DNA of 64,000 nt from Yarrowia lipolytica (taxonomy: Eukaryota; Ascomycota; Dipodascomycetes; Dipodascales), in NCBI RefSeq assembly GCF_001761485.1, contig NC_090772.1, positions 3,302,277 to 3,366,276 of the forward strand, written 5' to 3'. This document shows, in pieces, positions 11,451-22,168 of this stretch. Made by a program: the position numbers and the translations under genes. Below the pieces are notes generated by a model. It was not told where the DNA came from. It saw only the letters and a program-made list of their open reading frames with translations, and ran no database searches. Each line of letters opens with the position of its first letter. Position 1 is the stretch's first letter.

Positions 11451-12980
11451 TAAGGCTATCTCGTGCTGTGATTGGCCAGAGTTTTTCCGTGCGTTATTTA
11501 TCCGCATTAAGCACGCGTGGGGTATGTATCTTAACAAGAAGAGTGATTCCATGTGCAACGTAAAGCACAATGAGTAATGTGTATAATTTTGGGGGCTGAA
11601 AATTTTTATCGCACTGTATTATTATTGTACTTTCCCAGTAGAAACATCCGCCGGCTATCTATGTGTATATGTGTGTGTGCGATCGATCTTGCTTTCTTTT
11701 ATCATTGTCTCGACTGGTTATCTTTGGGCAGCACAACAAAGGCATGGATGCACCCACAAACTGGCTGGTTGGGGGACCATCTTGGAAACACCAGTTTGTG
11801 TTCTCTCAAAGCTAATTCTGTTTATGCATCTCCACCTGCTGTGGCCATGTCCAAACCGCCTCTCATTACCCTATGGGTTCATGTGCTCGACTCAGTCTTG
11901 TGAAAAGCAAAAAGAGACAATCGGCCAGGCATAGGCGTGAATTGCAGCAAAATAAAAAAGAGAGACATGTAATACGACGACGCGGTTAGTGCGGTTCTAT
12001 AACTCCAGAAAAATACAAGCGTCCGGCTGTCCGGGGGGGCTATTTCTAGGGACAATGGTGATGATAGTTAGGGTGAGGCTTTAAAGGCGGTGAGGGGATG
12101 CTACAAGTATGTACTGTAGCCAACACTGGTCCGGGAGATAGCTTGGTGGATTAAATTAGCTGGAGTTTGGGCTGCATTTCACACCAGAAAAGGTGCTATT
12201 TGACATCTGGTAGCCCCTTAAGCCGCACACGCGACATCCGGCGCCCAAGAGTTCCCTTTAGCTCTATAGCTCGAAAGAAATGGAAACCGTTTGCTCCAGG
12301 AATGAGAAGTGTTCCAATCGCATTGCGCGCGTATGGTGCCAGTTACAGCATAGTGCAGCTCTGCCGCATGAGGAGTCTGGAACAGGAACACAAGACCGTA
12401 ATATGCCAAGTGGTGTAACTTTCGGCGAGGCAAACGTGTTCCACTTGGGGTCCTTCAATTGTCATCATGATTTGTCGCTCTAGTACAAGTATTCATCTTG
12501 ACAGTGAATGAATAATCTTGACGTCTACCATGTGATAGTCTTGAGGAAGAGGAGCTTGTGACGAGGTTAACGTTATTGGATGGTTGGAAATCCCAATATA
12601 GCCCATTTAGAGCGCAATCAATGGAGTGACAAATTTTGGGAGAGTGCAAAAAAAAATGCGTCGGCGGTTTTTCTCCATCGCTGGCCAAAGGGACCCCTTT
12701 TGCTGATTATTACTTACAACCCGTGCTCCAGAGAACCTCCGATGGCTACCCCACTCCCTACTCGAGTCCGAGTCGGACATGTGTGGGCTTTGTGGTCGGC
12801 TATTGAAGTTCCGTTCAGTCCGGGGTAAGGTTTCAGACAAGGAAGTGGCCCTAAAAGCAAAAGTGCGGTACGAACTCAATCCCACCCTGCCCAATTCATG
12901 CTGCATAGAGTTGGCATGATAGTGGTAGGGTTTATATAAATATTGCTATCTCCCCATCCCACACCACGGTATCGCACACC
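11451..12980. other. Long intergenic region AQR-PYC1
   Basis: About 1.5 kb without a credible ORF. The right end is the PYC1 promoter. A TGATGATAG word at about 12059 and an AAATTTTGG word at 12631 recall C/D-box and Sm-site motifs, but I could not build a snoRNA or snRNA around either. The length fits a complex promoter for a highly expressed metabolic gene. Confidence 0.5.
12933..12940 (+). promoter_or_regulatory. TATA box of PYC1
   Basis: TATATAAA, 41-48 bp upstream of the PYC1 start codon at 12981. It supports that 5' exon as the true start. Confidence 0.5.
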
Positions 12981-15900
12981 ATGTCCAACGTTCCTGAGAC
13001 CAAGGTGGATCCCTCGCTCTCGACGCCCGAGGTGCCCTCGCAGGGCCTTCACAGCCGCCTCGACAAGATGCGAGCCGATTCCAGTATTCTGGGCTCCATG
13101 AACAAGATTCTGGGTGAGTACAAACGAGTGAGATAGTGTGTGTGTGTGTCACCTGTCGACCTGTTGAGATGACGACACGCACCCTCAATTGCTCTCAAAA
13201 GTGAAGCGAAACCAACAACACGAAGATGGGAAAAATTGGCACTACCACACTACTGGTGTGGGGGTCACATGCAACTGCGAATGTCACCATGCACGTTGCT
13301 CGGTACTCTGCATAAGGTGACACCACGACACAGAGGATGCTTCCGCCACCCAGAGTGCTCCCAAAGAACAACCCTAACACAGTCGCCAACCGAGGAGAGA
13401 TCCCCATTCGAATCTTCAGAACCGCCCATGAGCTTTCCATGCAGACCGTGGCTATCTACGCCCACGAGGATCGGCTCTCTATGCACCGATTCAAGGCCGA
13501 CGAGGCCTATGTGATTGGTGACCGTGGCAAGTACACCCCCGTCCAGGCCTACCTTCAGGTCGACGAGATCATCGAGATCGCAAAGGCTCACGGTGTCAAC
13601 ATGGTCCACCCCGGATACGGTTTCCTTTCCGAGAACTCCGAGTTTGCTCGAAAGGTTGAGGAGGCCGGCATGGCCTGGATTGGCCCCCCTCACAACGTCA
13701 TTGACTCTGTCGGTGACAAGGTCTCTGCCCGAAACCTGGCCATTAAGAACAACGTTCCCGTTGTGCCCGGTACTGATGGCCCTGTCGAGGACCCCAAGGA
13801 CGCTCTCAAGTTTGTGGAGAAGTACGGTTACCCTGTTATCATCAAGGCTGCCTTTGGTGGTGGAGGCCGAGGTATGCGAGTTGTTCGAGAAGGAGACGAC
13901 ATTGTTGATGCATTCAACCGAGCCTCCTCCGAGGCCAAGACTGCATTTGGCAACGGAACCTGTTTCATCGAGCGATTCCTCGATAAACCCAAGCACATTG
14001 AGGTCCAGCTTCTTGCTGACGGCCAGGGCAACGTTGTACATCTGTTTGAGCGAGACTGTTCCGTCCAGCGACGACACCAGAAGGTGGTTGAGATTGCTCC
14101 TGCCAAGGACCTGCCCGTGGAGGTTCGAGACGCCATTCTTGACGACGCTGTCCGACTTGCTGAGGACGCCAAGTACCGAAACGCCGGTACCGCCGAGTTC
14201 CTCGTTGACGAGCAGAACCGACACTACTTCATCGAGATCAACCCCCGAATTCAGGTTGAGCACACAATTACCGAAGAGATTACTGGCATCGACATTGTTG
14301 CTGCACAGATCCAGATTGCCGCTGGTGCCACTCTTGAGCAGCTGGGACTCACCCAGGACAAGATCTCCACTCGAGGCTTTGCCATCCAATGCCGAATCAC
14401 AACCGAGGACCCTGCCAAGCAGTTCCAACCCGACACCGGTAAGATCGAGGTCTACCGATCTGCTGGAGGTAACGGAGTTCGGCTCGATGGAGGAAACGGT
14501 TTTGCCGGAGCCATCATCTCCCCTCACTACGATTCCATGCTGGTCAAGTGCTCTTGTTCCGGCACCACATTCGAGATTGCTCGACGAAAGATGATCCGAG
14601 CTCTGGTTGAGTTCCGAATCCGAGGAGTCAAGACCAACATTCCCTTCCTGTTGGCTCTTCTCACCCACCCCACTTTCATCGAGGGTAAGTGCTGGACCAC
14701 TTTTATCGACGACACTCCTTCGCTGTTCGACCTCATGACCTCCCAGAACCGAGCCCAGAAGCTGCTTGCCTACCTTGCCGATCTCTGTGTCAACGGCACT
14801 TCCATCAAGGGCCAGGTTGGCAACCCCAAGCTCAAGTCCGAGGTTGTCATCCCCGTGCTCAAGAACTCTGAGGGCAAGATTGTCGACTGTTCCAAGCCCG
14901 ACCCTGTTGGCTGGAGAAACATTCTTGTCGAGCAGGGCCCCGAGGCCTTTGCCAAGGCCGTTCGAAAGAACGACGGTGTGCTTGTCATGGACACCACTTG
15001 GCGTGACGCCCACCAGTCTCTGCTTGCCACCCGAGTTCGAACCACCGATCTGCTGGCTATCGCCAACGAGACCTCCCACGCCATGTCCGGTGCTTTTGCC
15101 TTGGAGTGCTGGGGAGGAGCCACCTTCGATGTCGCCATGCGGTTCCTGTACGAGGACCCCTGGGACCGACTTCGAAAGATGCGAAAGGCCGTGCCCAACA
15201 TCCCCTTCCAGATGCTTCTGCGAGGTGCCAATGGTGTCGCTTACTCCTCTCTACCTGATAACGCCATTGACCACTTTGTCAAGCAGGCCAAGGATAATGG
15301 AGTCGACATTTTCCGAGTGTTTGACGCTCTCAACGATCTCGACCAGCTCAAGGTCGGTGTTGACGCTGTCAAGAAGGCCGGAGGAGTGGTTGAGGCCACC
15401 GTTTGCTACTCCGGAGACATGCTCAACCCCAAGAAGAAGTACAACCTCGAGTACTACCTCGATTTTGTCGATCGTGTGGTTGAGATGGGCACTCACATTC
15501 TGGGTATCAAGGATATGGCTGGTACTCTTAAGCCCGCCGCTGCTACCAAGCTCATTGGTGCCATTCGAGAGAAGTACCCCAACCTCCCCATCCATGTCCA
15601 CACACATGACTCTGCTGGTACTGGTGTGGCCTCCATGGCTGCTGCCGCCGAGGCTGGAGCTGATGTGGTTGACGTGGCTTCCAACTCCATGTCTGGTATG
15701 ACCTCTCAGCCCTCCATCTCTGCTCTCATGGCTACTCTTGAGGGCAAGCTTTCCACTGGCCTGGACCCTGCTCTTGTCCGAGAGCTCGACGCGTACTGGG
15801 CCCAGATGCGACTGCTGTACTCCTGCTTCGAGGCTGATCTCAAGGGTCCCGATCCCGAGGTGTTCCAGCACGAGATTCCTGGTGGCCAGCTGACCAACCT

Positions 15901-16825
15901 TCTCTTCCAGGCCCAGCAGGTTGGTCTGGGAGAGCAGTGGAAGGAGACCAAGCAGGCTTACATCGCTGCCAACCAGCTGCTGGGCGATATTGTTAAGGTA
16001 ACCCCTACCTCGAAGGTTGTCGGTGATCTGGCCCAGTTTATGGTTTCCAACAAGCTGTCATATGATGACGTCATCAAACAGGCTGGCTCTCTGGACTTCC
16101 CCGGTTCCGTGCTCGACTTCTTCGAGGGTCTCATGGGCCAGCCCTACGGTGGTTTCCCTGAGCCTCTCCGAACTGAGGCTCTGCGAGGCCAGCGAAAGAA
16201 GCTGACCGAGCGACCCGGTAAGTCTCTGCCCCCTGTTGACTTTGCTGCCGTCCGAAAGGACCTCGAGGAACGATTTGGCCACATCACTGAGTGCGACATT
16301 GCCTCTTACTGCATGTACCCCAAGGTGTTTGAGGACTACCGAAAGATTGTCGACAAATACGGTGATCTATCCATCGTCCCTACTCGACTCTTCCTGGAGG
16401 CTCCCAAGACTGACGAGGAGTTCTCTGTCGAGATTGAGCAGGGTAAGACTCTGATTCTCGCTCTGCGAGCCATTGGAGACCTGTCCATGCAGACTGGTCT
16501 ACGAGAGGTCTACTTTGAGCTCAACGGAGAGATGCGAAAGATTTCTGTTGAGGACAAGAAGGCTGCTGTCGAGACTGTTTCTCGACCTAAGGCCGACCCT
16601 GGCAACCCCAACGAGGTCGGAGCTCCCATGGCCGGTGTGGTTGTGGAGGTCCGAGTCCACGAGGGCACCGAGGTCAAGAAGGGCGACCCCGTGGCTGTTC
16701 TGTCTGCCATGAAGATGGAGATGGTTATCTCTGCCCCTGTTTCCGGTAAGGTGGGCGAGGTTCCTGTGAAGGAGGGCGACTCTGTCGATGGTTCCGATCT
16801 TATTTGCAAGATTGTGCGGGCTTAA
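12981..16825 (+). CDS. PYC1: Pyruvate carboxylase, two exons
   Basis: Exon 1 is 12981-13113 (MSNVPETKVDPSLSTPEV...), the intron is 13114-13382, and exon 2 is 13383-16825, for 1191 residues. The join restores the family's first block, MNKILVANRGEIPIRIFRTAHE. Domains in order: biotin carboxylase (about residues 40-490, with GFLSENSEFA, FGGGGRGMR and EINPRIQVEHTITEEITG), carboxyltransferase (about 560-840, DTTWRDAHQSLLATR, MAGTLKP, HTHDSAGT), and a C-terminal biotinyl domain with AMKMEM near residue 1153, where the lysine is biotinylated. It carboxylates pyruvate to oxaloacetate to refill the TCA cycle; there is no presequence, so it is cytosolic as in other yeasts. Codon bias is very strong. 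Confidence 0.97.
13114..13382 (+). other. Spliceosomal intron of PYC1
   Basis: 269 bp, 5' GTGAGT, 3' end CCTAACACAG with the branch site touching the acceptor. It interrupts the codon between Leu and Val of the ILVANRGEI block (phase 1). Confidence 0.92.
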
Positions 16826-17103
16826 TTATCAAAAATAGATAGTTAATTGATTTATGATTTTATTGAAACACCGAGTTTCTACTTGTAATGTAGCTTTTAG
16901 CGTGTATATATTGTCTTTTTTATTTTTTTATTTGCTCCTTCATTATAATATGTTCTTGAGTAAGCTCCCATGTGTAACATCACAGATACTTCTAGTTTAC
17001 TTGATTATCTTGACAGCGTAACGCGCCACAAATTAAGGTTCGGTATATGTAAACACCAAGAGCCCTCATTGTAACACCCACTTCACACATCTAAGACACT
17101 GAA

Positions 17104-17814
17104 ATGGACACGGCATCTCTCACGAACGAGCTCCGATCGTTGGCCCGGCGCCAGCAAACTCTCCAAGCGCGTCTGTCAGTTTTGAGAGCAACGACGACGA
17201 CTTTGAACCAAGCCAGCACGAAAAACAAGACTCAGGACGTCAAACGGAAAATCGCAACTGACGTGTTGTTGTCTAAGGGAAAGGAGAACTTGCAAGAGCA
17301 AGAACAATTTGATAGCGAGAATCTCAGTCGATTTACCGGAACCACAGCGTTCCGGGTCAAGGGTTTCTCAGACCTGCTGGGGGTTCGTATTGAGCACTTC
17401 AGTGAAGCTACAGGAACATTTGAGGCGCCTTACTACGTGATTCTGAAGCGGGTTTCCGGAGAGAAACACTTTGAGGTGTTCAAACACACTATTCCGAGTT
17501 ATGTGCCGTTGAGATCTCTGGAGAAACAGTATCTGAAGGGCAAGGTTGACCTGTTGGCTTTCGTTCGAAAAGTCAGACGATGCATCCAGCAGTTTCTCTT
17601 CAAGCGTCGTGTCTTTAACGAACTACAATCGTTAGGAGCCGAGGTTGATGCCGATGAAGCGTACAGAATGGTGCAACTCTCTCTACAGGGTGTCACATAC
17701 ACGCTTGTTTGTGGTCCCACCAGGGTAGAACGAGTTGTGGAGAAGCACAGTAAGCCGTTTCTCTTGGGTCCCTTGTCGGGATTGAGAAGGCGCATTGTTC
17801 GCGCCAATAGATAG
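17104..17814 (+). CDS. MCM21: Inner-kinetochore protein CENP-O / Mcm21
   Basis: 236 residues. The first ~60 form a likely coiled coil (LTNELRSLARRQQTLQARLSVLRA). The CENP-O core follows: YRxxG-type RFTGTTAFRVKGFSDLLGVRIEHF, APYYVILKR and HTIPSYVPLRSLEKQYL, then a basic end. In yeasts Mcm21/Mal2 pairs with Ctf19 (CENP-P) in the COMA/CCAN complex at centromeres. Identification rests on the remembered CENP-O pattern (a PYYV strand followed by HTIPxxxPL). Single exon. Confidence 0.78.
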   Translation: MDTASLTNELRSLARRQQTLQARLSVLRATTTTLNQASTKNKTQDVKRKIATDVLLSKGKENLQEQEQFDSENLSRFTGTTAFRVKGFSDLLGVRIEHFSEATGTFEAPYYVILKRVSGEKHFEVFKHTIPSYVPLRSLEKQYLKGKVDLLAFVRKVRRCIQQFLFKRRVFNELQSLGAEVDADEAYRMVQLSLQGVTYTLVCGPTRVERVVEKHSKPFLLGPLSGLRRRIVRANR

Positions 17815-17964
17815 CTCTTCTGACAAGAGATAGCTGCTCCGTTAGTAGTTCTCTATCGGCAAGTAGCTACTCGCTCTGACTAACAGTGGCTAGGCCACGA
17901 TATTTATTCTTTTATAAGTTATTAATACCTGCACACATACTTACAGTACCGTGTACAACGTCTA

Positions 17965-19143
17965 TCAATTGTTAGAGCCAACACTAGGCTTGGGTCGAGT
18001 CAGATAAGGAATAACGACGTAGACAAGCTGGACAGTCAGCAATCCAAAAATGACTCCCATAAGCTTCTCCCAGAAGGTGTGAAAGTACAGAGATGTCATA
18101 AAGTACATCCAAGTCCACAGAGCAGCGGTACCCAGAGCAATCTTGGCACTAAGCTTGTATGGTCGTCGCTTGATGTGAGGGATGGTCTCGTAGACGAGGA
18201 ACATGGTGCTCAGCACCAGCAGGAAGCAGTGACCGGAAGGATCGTAGCCACCGATCCAGGTGCCCCCAGACCGTCTACAGGATGCTGATGATATCGTCTT
18301 ACCAGTAATAGGGCTTGCGTTCTCCTTCTGGTACTCACACTTGCCACCGGTAGCCACAAAGAACCGGTCCATGATGGGGATACCAAGGAACCACTGGGTG
18401 AAGAGAAGCCACCACAGAGAGTGGATAATGTATCGGGAGAGCTGGCCAATGGGGGTAGGTGCAGAGATGCCGACCAGCAGTTTCAGAGCAGCGTTGGCCT
18501 TGCTATCGGAATTAGTTTCTGACACTCCGTCGTGGGTGGTTCCAGTTCGGGTTCCCGTAGAGGTGTTTGTGCCAAAGGAGACACCCAGGCCAATTGAACC
18601 AGAGAACGTCTCGTATACAATGTACCCAAATGCAATTGTGGTCCAGAGCCATCCATTCTTGACAAACAAGATGTTAAGGAAGTTTCGTTTGTCGGCAAAG
18701 TAGGTGTGGTCGACGATCTTGCCGACGAGGGCACCCAAGATAAGCACAGAGAATACCAAACCAATCAAGGACAGGTCAAGGAGAGAAAACATACCGTTTC
18801 CAAAACTCTTGGCGGTCAGCTCGGAGTGGAGGTCCGGGTGCTTGTAATTGTTGCGAACCGACGAGCTGGGGTTGGCGCCTCTTCTGTTGATGGGAGTCGT
18901 CCCATTTGCTTCTTGGGGTTGTCCCACGGGGATCTTGACGAGGTTGGGAAAAGACGATTCGAAGGCAGCGTCACCTTCACTGGCGGTATGAGTGCCGTCG
19001 GGGCCCACAACAGTGGTTGTGGAGACTGTTCCGCAGGTGGAAGTGGTGGTGGTCACTCCGTCGCTATCCACGGTTGTGGTTGTGGAAGTGAGTCCATCTG
19101 GACTGGTAATTGTTTCTTGCTTGACAATCTGGGGCTTTGACAT
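17965..19143 (-). CDS. SCS3: FIT-family ER protein (Scs3/Yft2-like), lipid-droplet budding
   Basis: 392 residues from the ATG at 19143 (an in-frame ATG 10 codons upstream, at 19173, is possible). The N-terminal ~100 residues are Thr/Ser-rich and polar. Then come about six hydrophobic segments (LLDLSLIGLVFSVLILGALVG, LWTTIAFGYIVYETF, SLWWLLFTQWFLGIP, HCFLLVLSTMFLVYETI, ALWTWMYFMTSLYF, VIFGLLTVQLVYVVIPYL). The fungal FIT signature SSASCRRSGGTWIGGYDPSGHCFLL holds the conserved SGH histidine, and a second histidine (YIIHSLWW) fits the lipid-phosphatase-like active site. FIT proteins hydrolyse acyl-CoA or phosphate lipids in the ER and promote lipid-droplet emergence, relevant in an oleaginous yeast. 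The Thr-rich head is unusually long and acidic/polar. Confidence 0.85.
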   Translation of the reverse strand: MSKPQIVKQETITSPDGLTSTTTTVDSDGVTTTTSTCGTVSTTTVVGPDGTHTASEGDAAFESSFPNLVKIPVGQPQEANGTTPINRRGANPSSSVRNNYKHPDLHSELTAKSFGNGMFSLLDLSLIGLVFSVLILGALVGKIVDHTYFADKRNFLNILFVKNGWLWTTIAFGYIVYETFSGSIGLGVSFGTNTSTGTRTGTTHDGVSETNSDSKANAALKLLVGISAPTPIGQLSRYIIHSLWWLLFTQWFLGIPIMDRFFVATGGKCEYQKENASPITGKTISSASCRRSGGTWIGGYDPSGHCFLLVLSTMFLVYETIPHIKRRPYKLSAKIALGTAALWTWMYFMTSLYFHTFWEKLMGVIFGLLTVQLVYVVIPYLTRPKPSVGSNN

Positions 19144-19481
19144 TGTCGGTTTTGGAGAGTGGTAGCAATGCAACAGCAGCCTACTTGTAGTTTACCGTTT
19201 ACCTTGCACTCAGCAGCCATGATAGCCAAATAGGCTTTCGTCACGTGTAGGGCTAGATTGGACAACGAGATTGCGGTATTTGCGGCATCTGTTTTGGGGT
19301 CTCCGGTCTCAACATTTTCATAAATATCCACTAGCGATAATAACTGCCAGGTTCCATTTCTTGCCCGAGCAGGCGCCCACTGACACGTCTATTTCAATGC
19401 CGACTTTATGTGCCACTGCACTTGCATATATCCTGCAAGCGACTTCCTGAAATCCAACAACACCACAATATCCACGGGAAA
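19144..19481. promoter_or_regulatory. Divergent promoter region SCS3-like / MED31
   Basis: 338 bp between two divergent start codons. A CACGTG word lies at about 19243. No clear TATA box is seen on the MED31 side. Confidence 0.4.
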
Positions 19482-20038
19482 ATGGCGGAGGTGGCAACAG
19501 CCGAAAAACCTGTGACCGACGGCATCCAGGACGGATCCGAACAGCCCGACCGGTCTCTTCGCTTTGAGGCCGAGCTGGAGGTGAGTATCGACGTCAGAAC
19601 TTCGCCACAAACATGACCCACGTCGTGACATGATGACCCGTTCAATTAACACAGTTTGTTCAATCGCTGGCAAACCCGCAATACCTGTCATATCTGGCAC
19701 ACAACAAGTACTTAGAGTCACCAGAGTTCCTCAACTACCTCTCATACCTGGAGTATTGGCGAGAGCCAAAGTATGCAAGGTTCCTGGTCTACCCCAACTG
19801 TCTTCATGTTCTGAAACTGCTCCAGTACGCTACATTCCGCAAAGAAATCAGCCGGCCTGACTTTGCCAAGCAGCTCATGGACGAGTTCTACTACGCATGG
19901 ATCAAGCCCAGTGAGGCCGGTGTGTTTGGAGATGACGATACGCTAGAGGGTCTGAAACGGGAGGACTCTCAGGCTCCGCCAGGACAAAACGTCAAGATGG
20001 AGAACAAGGACGGAGACGGCGATGTTCAGATGGCATAA
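19482..20038 (+). CDS. MED31: Mediator subunit Med31 (Soh1), two exons
   Basis: Exon 1 is 19482-19580 (33 codons, [18 protein letters not shown]...), the intron is 19581-19654, and exon 2 is 19655-20038, giving 160 residues. The join [21 protein letters not shown] gives the invariant Med31 start, followed by the family core [35 protein letters not shown] and [14 protein letters not shown]. Med31 binds Med7 in the middle module of Mediator for RNA polymerase II transcription. The C-terminal ~35 residues are acidic and low in complexity. The gene is easy to miss because most of it lacks an in-frame ATG without the first exon. Confidence 0.95.
19581..19654 (+). other. Spliceosomal intron of MED31
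   Basis: 74 bp, 5' GTGAGT, 3' ATTAACACAG, lying between codons (phase 0). Confidence 0.92.
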
Positions 20039-20179
20039 CTGTATCATCCTAAGAAAAAATCAGCATAATTAACCTACAATCCTTTTGGTGTGTGCAACTA
20101 CTTACACAACCGTATGCCTTCTTCCAGCATGCATCATATAGAAATATATACTATTTTACATTTTCCCACGTCGTCTATA

Positions 20180-22168
20180 TTATGTGGCAATCAGCTCTCG
20201 AGGAAGCATGATCTCGCTCACCTGCTTGATTCGCTGGATGAACTTGTCACGCTCATTGGGAGGCTTGGTGGGATCCTTCTCGCCCATATGGTATGGCAGC
20301 CACTTTGCCAAAAGCTCGCCGTCCTCCTTGCACGTAACCATATATAAGGTAGTGTTTTGGTTGGCGCCTAGAAGAGGCCGAGATGTGTTTAGACTGAAGT
20401 GGTAGAACTCGTGGTTGGGATCTGGAAGCAATGGAGGAGCCTCGTCCTCTTCTTCCTCTTCTTCCTCCGCAACCACCTCCTCAGTAGCAGGAGTCTCCTC
20501 GTCTCCTTCATTCCCCTCCTCCTTGGTAGGTTGCTGAGCAGCCTTCTTGATAGGCTTCTTCTTTTTCGGCTTGGGAGGGTGAGCCTCGTTGTATGCTATC
20601 AGCTCTTGCATGGGAACAGGGTACTCGGAACCCTCGGCCTTCTCAATAATTATGAAACTGGAAAGATCCCGAACTCCGGTGAGTCGCTCTTGGCACACCC
20701 AGTAAGTGTTTCCAAGGTGGTCTTTGCCCACGGGCAGCATGCGGTGTCGTCTATGTCTGTTGCTCATGATGACGGCATATTTGGCCTGCTCAACGCTTTC
20801 AATCCAAGCATTCTTAGCAACAGCATGAACGTCTTGCCACTCGTATAGTGCTGCTCGTCCCTTTCCTGCTCCGTTGGGCCGGCTCTGTTTCAGCTCCTCT
20901 CGCTTCTTATACCACTGAACGTTGAGGTTCTTGACGGTTTCTGCATATGATGCCTCACGCTGGTCATTGTCTCGAGCGAGGGCGTTTCGTACCTGCTCAG
21001 TAGAAGCGACCAGAGTAATTAGTCGCCCCACTAGGTCGATGGACCGCTTTTCGTAGTCCAGCTCGGTAGACAGGTCTCCGAGTTTTTGGACCTCACGGCT
21101 AGTCAGTTTTGTTCCCCCCTCTTCCTCCACTTCCTCTTCTTCAACATTATCCTTAAGCATGGTCTTGCCAACTACAGGATCAATATTGCCGAGCTTCTCA
21201 TTGGCGATCTCAATGTAGTCGGACAGCATGAGCCACAGCCGTTCGGACTCTGCGGGTATTCGCTCGATCTGTTTCACCAGGTCCGTGTGAACCTCCTTGT
21301 CCATGGGCGGCCCAGGATGGTTGTATGCATTGTTGCTGCTGGGCGGCAGCTTGGCATGAACCGCGTAGTCCTTAGTCAGTACTGACAGAAGCGCGGTAAT
21401 GATGTGTTTATACATGAACTCGTTCCAGGGTCCAGTGAGATCGTTCAGTGAGGGACCGTGTCTGGATCCAATGGATATGATGTCGTTGAATCGAATGAGA
21501 AACTCGCGGATCTGAAGACGGCCCCAGATGACATACTCGGGGTAGTCCGACAGCAAGATCTGGAACTTTGGGGGACACGGCACGGCCTTTTTGCCGTTGG
21601 TAGTCTTTGTGGGAGTGGAAGGAGCAGGAGTGCTTTCGGCCGTGTTGGGTTCTGATTTGACAGCAGTCTTCTTGGGTGTGTCCTTCTTGGGTGTGTCCTT
21701 CTTGGGTGTGTCCTTCTTGGGTGTGTCCTTCTTGGGTGTGTCCTTCTTGGGTGTGTCCTTCTTGGATGTGTCCTTCTTGGTAGTAGCCTTCTTAGGAGTG
21801 GCCTTCTTTGGCGTTGCCTTTGTATCCTTCTTGGTGTCCTTCTTGGTGTCCTTCTTGGAGTTGTCCTTGCTGGAGTCCTTCTTGGTCGACTTCTTTGATG
21901 GCGGCGTGGAGTCCTGGCTGCTCAGGCTCAGGCGCAGCTTAAGCGACGGGATCTTTTCTCTCTTAGCCGGAGGAGTCTCGATGTCGTCTCCCTGGCGTTT
22001 GGAAGAGGCGCCTGGAGAGTCGCGTCCATTTGTCTCCAGTGTTGAAGCGACTTGAGTATCGGGGGAATCATGGTTGGCGTGGGTCTCGGCGGGCACGGCG
22101 GGCACGGCGTCGGTAGTCTTGTCGGCGGCCGAATGGGCCCCGTTCAAGCCGTTCTGTTCGGGATCCAT
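20180..22168 (-). CDS. Lysine-rich nuclear protein with DDT/WHIM-like region, probable chromatin factor
   Basis: 662 residues from the ATG at 22168 (MDPEQNG); the open frame 36 codons further upstream looks like 5' UTR. The order is: Ser/Pro/Lys-rich tail with six exact KKDTP units (about residues 130-165), a conserved block CPPKFQILLSDYPEYVIWG then LQIREFLIRFNDIIS (DDT-like), a helical middle, a WHIM-like stretch DHLGNTYWVCQERLTGVRDLSSFIII, a Lys-rich run, an acidic run of glutamates, and a final conserved piece NTTLYMVTCKEDGELLAKWLPYH. This arrangement resembles non-catalytic partners of ISWI remodellers (Itc1/Ioc3 type). The exact orthologue is not certain. Confidence 0.6.
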   Translation of the reverse strand: MDPEQNGLNGAHSAADKTTDAVPAVPAETHANHDSPDTQVASTLETNGRDSPGASSKRQGDDIETPPAKREKIPSLKLRLSLSSQDSTPPSKKSTKKDSSKDNSKKDTKKDTKKDTKATPKKATPKKATTKKDTSKKDTPKKDTPKKDTPKKDTPKKDTPKKDTPKKTAVKSEPNTAESTPAPSTPTKTTNGKKAVPCPPKFQILLSDYPEYVIWGRLQIREFLIRFNDIISIGSRHGPSLNDLTGPWNEFMYKHIITALLSVLTKDYAVHAKLPPSSNNAYNHPGPPMDKEVHTDLVKQIERIPAESERLWLMLSDYIEIANEKLGNIDPVVGKTMLKDNVEEEEVEEEGGTKLTSREVQKLGDLSTELDYEKRSIDLVGRLITLVASTEQVRNALARDNDQREASYAETVKNLNVQWYKKREELKQSRPNGAGKGRAALYEWQDVHAVAKNAWIESVEQAKYAVIMSNRHRRHRMLPVGKDHLGNTYWVCQERLTGVRDLSSFIIIEKAEGSEYPVPMQELIAYNEAHPPKPKKKKPIKKAAQQPTKEEGNEGDEETPATEEVVAEEEEEEEDEAPPLLPDPNHEFYHFSLNTSRPLLGANQNTTLYMVTCKEDGELLAKWLPYHMGEKDPTKPPNERDKFIQRIKQVSEIMLPRELIAT
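21660..21890 (-). repeat. 15-bp coding minisatellite (KKDTP units)
   Basis: Plus-strand unit GTGTGTCCTTCTTGG repeats six times with almost no change (about 21670-21765), flanked by degenerate relatives to about 21890. It encodes KKDTP repeats in the chromatin-like protein. Being 15 bp it can expand or shrink without frameshift. Confidence 0.85.

Noticed and set aside
12059-12160. Possible C/D-box snoRNA (TGATGATAG)
   Set aside because: No CTGA D box at a suitable distance and no terminal stem.
12560-12680. Possible snRNA Sm site AAATTTTGG
   Set aside because: No upstream match to U1, U2, U4 or U5 conserved sequences.
13265-15079. 604-codon minus-strand frame opposite PYC1
   Set aside because: Antisense shadow of PYC1 coding sequence with no recognisable domain.
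18275-18302. Mini-intron GTAAGA...TGTAG in the FIT gene
   Set aside because: Only 28 bp, and the unspliced frame encodes the conserved SSASCRRSGGTW motif.
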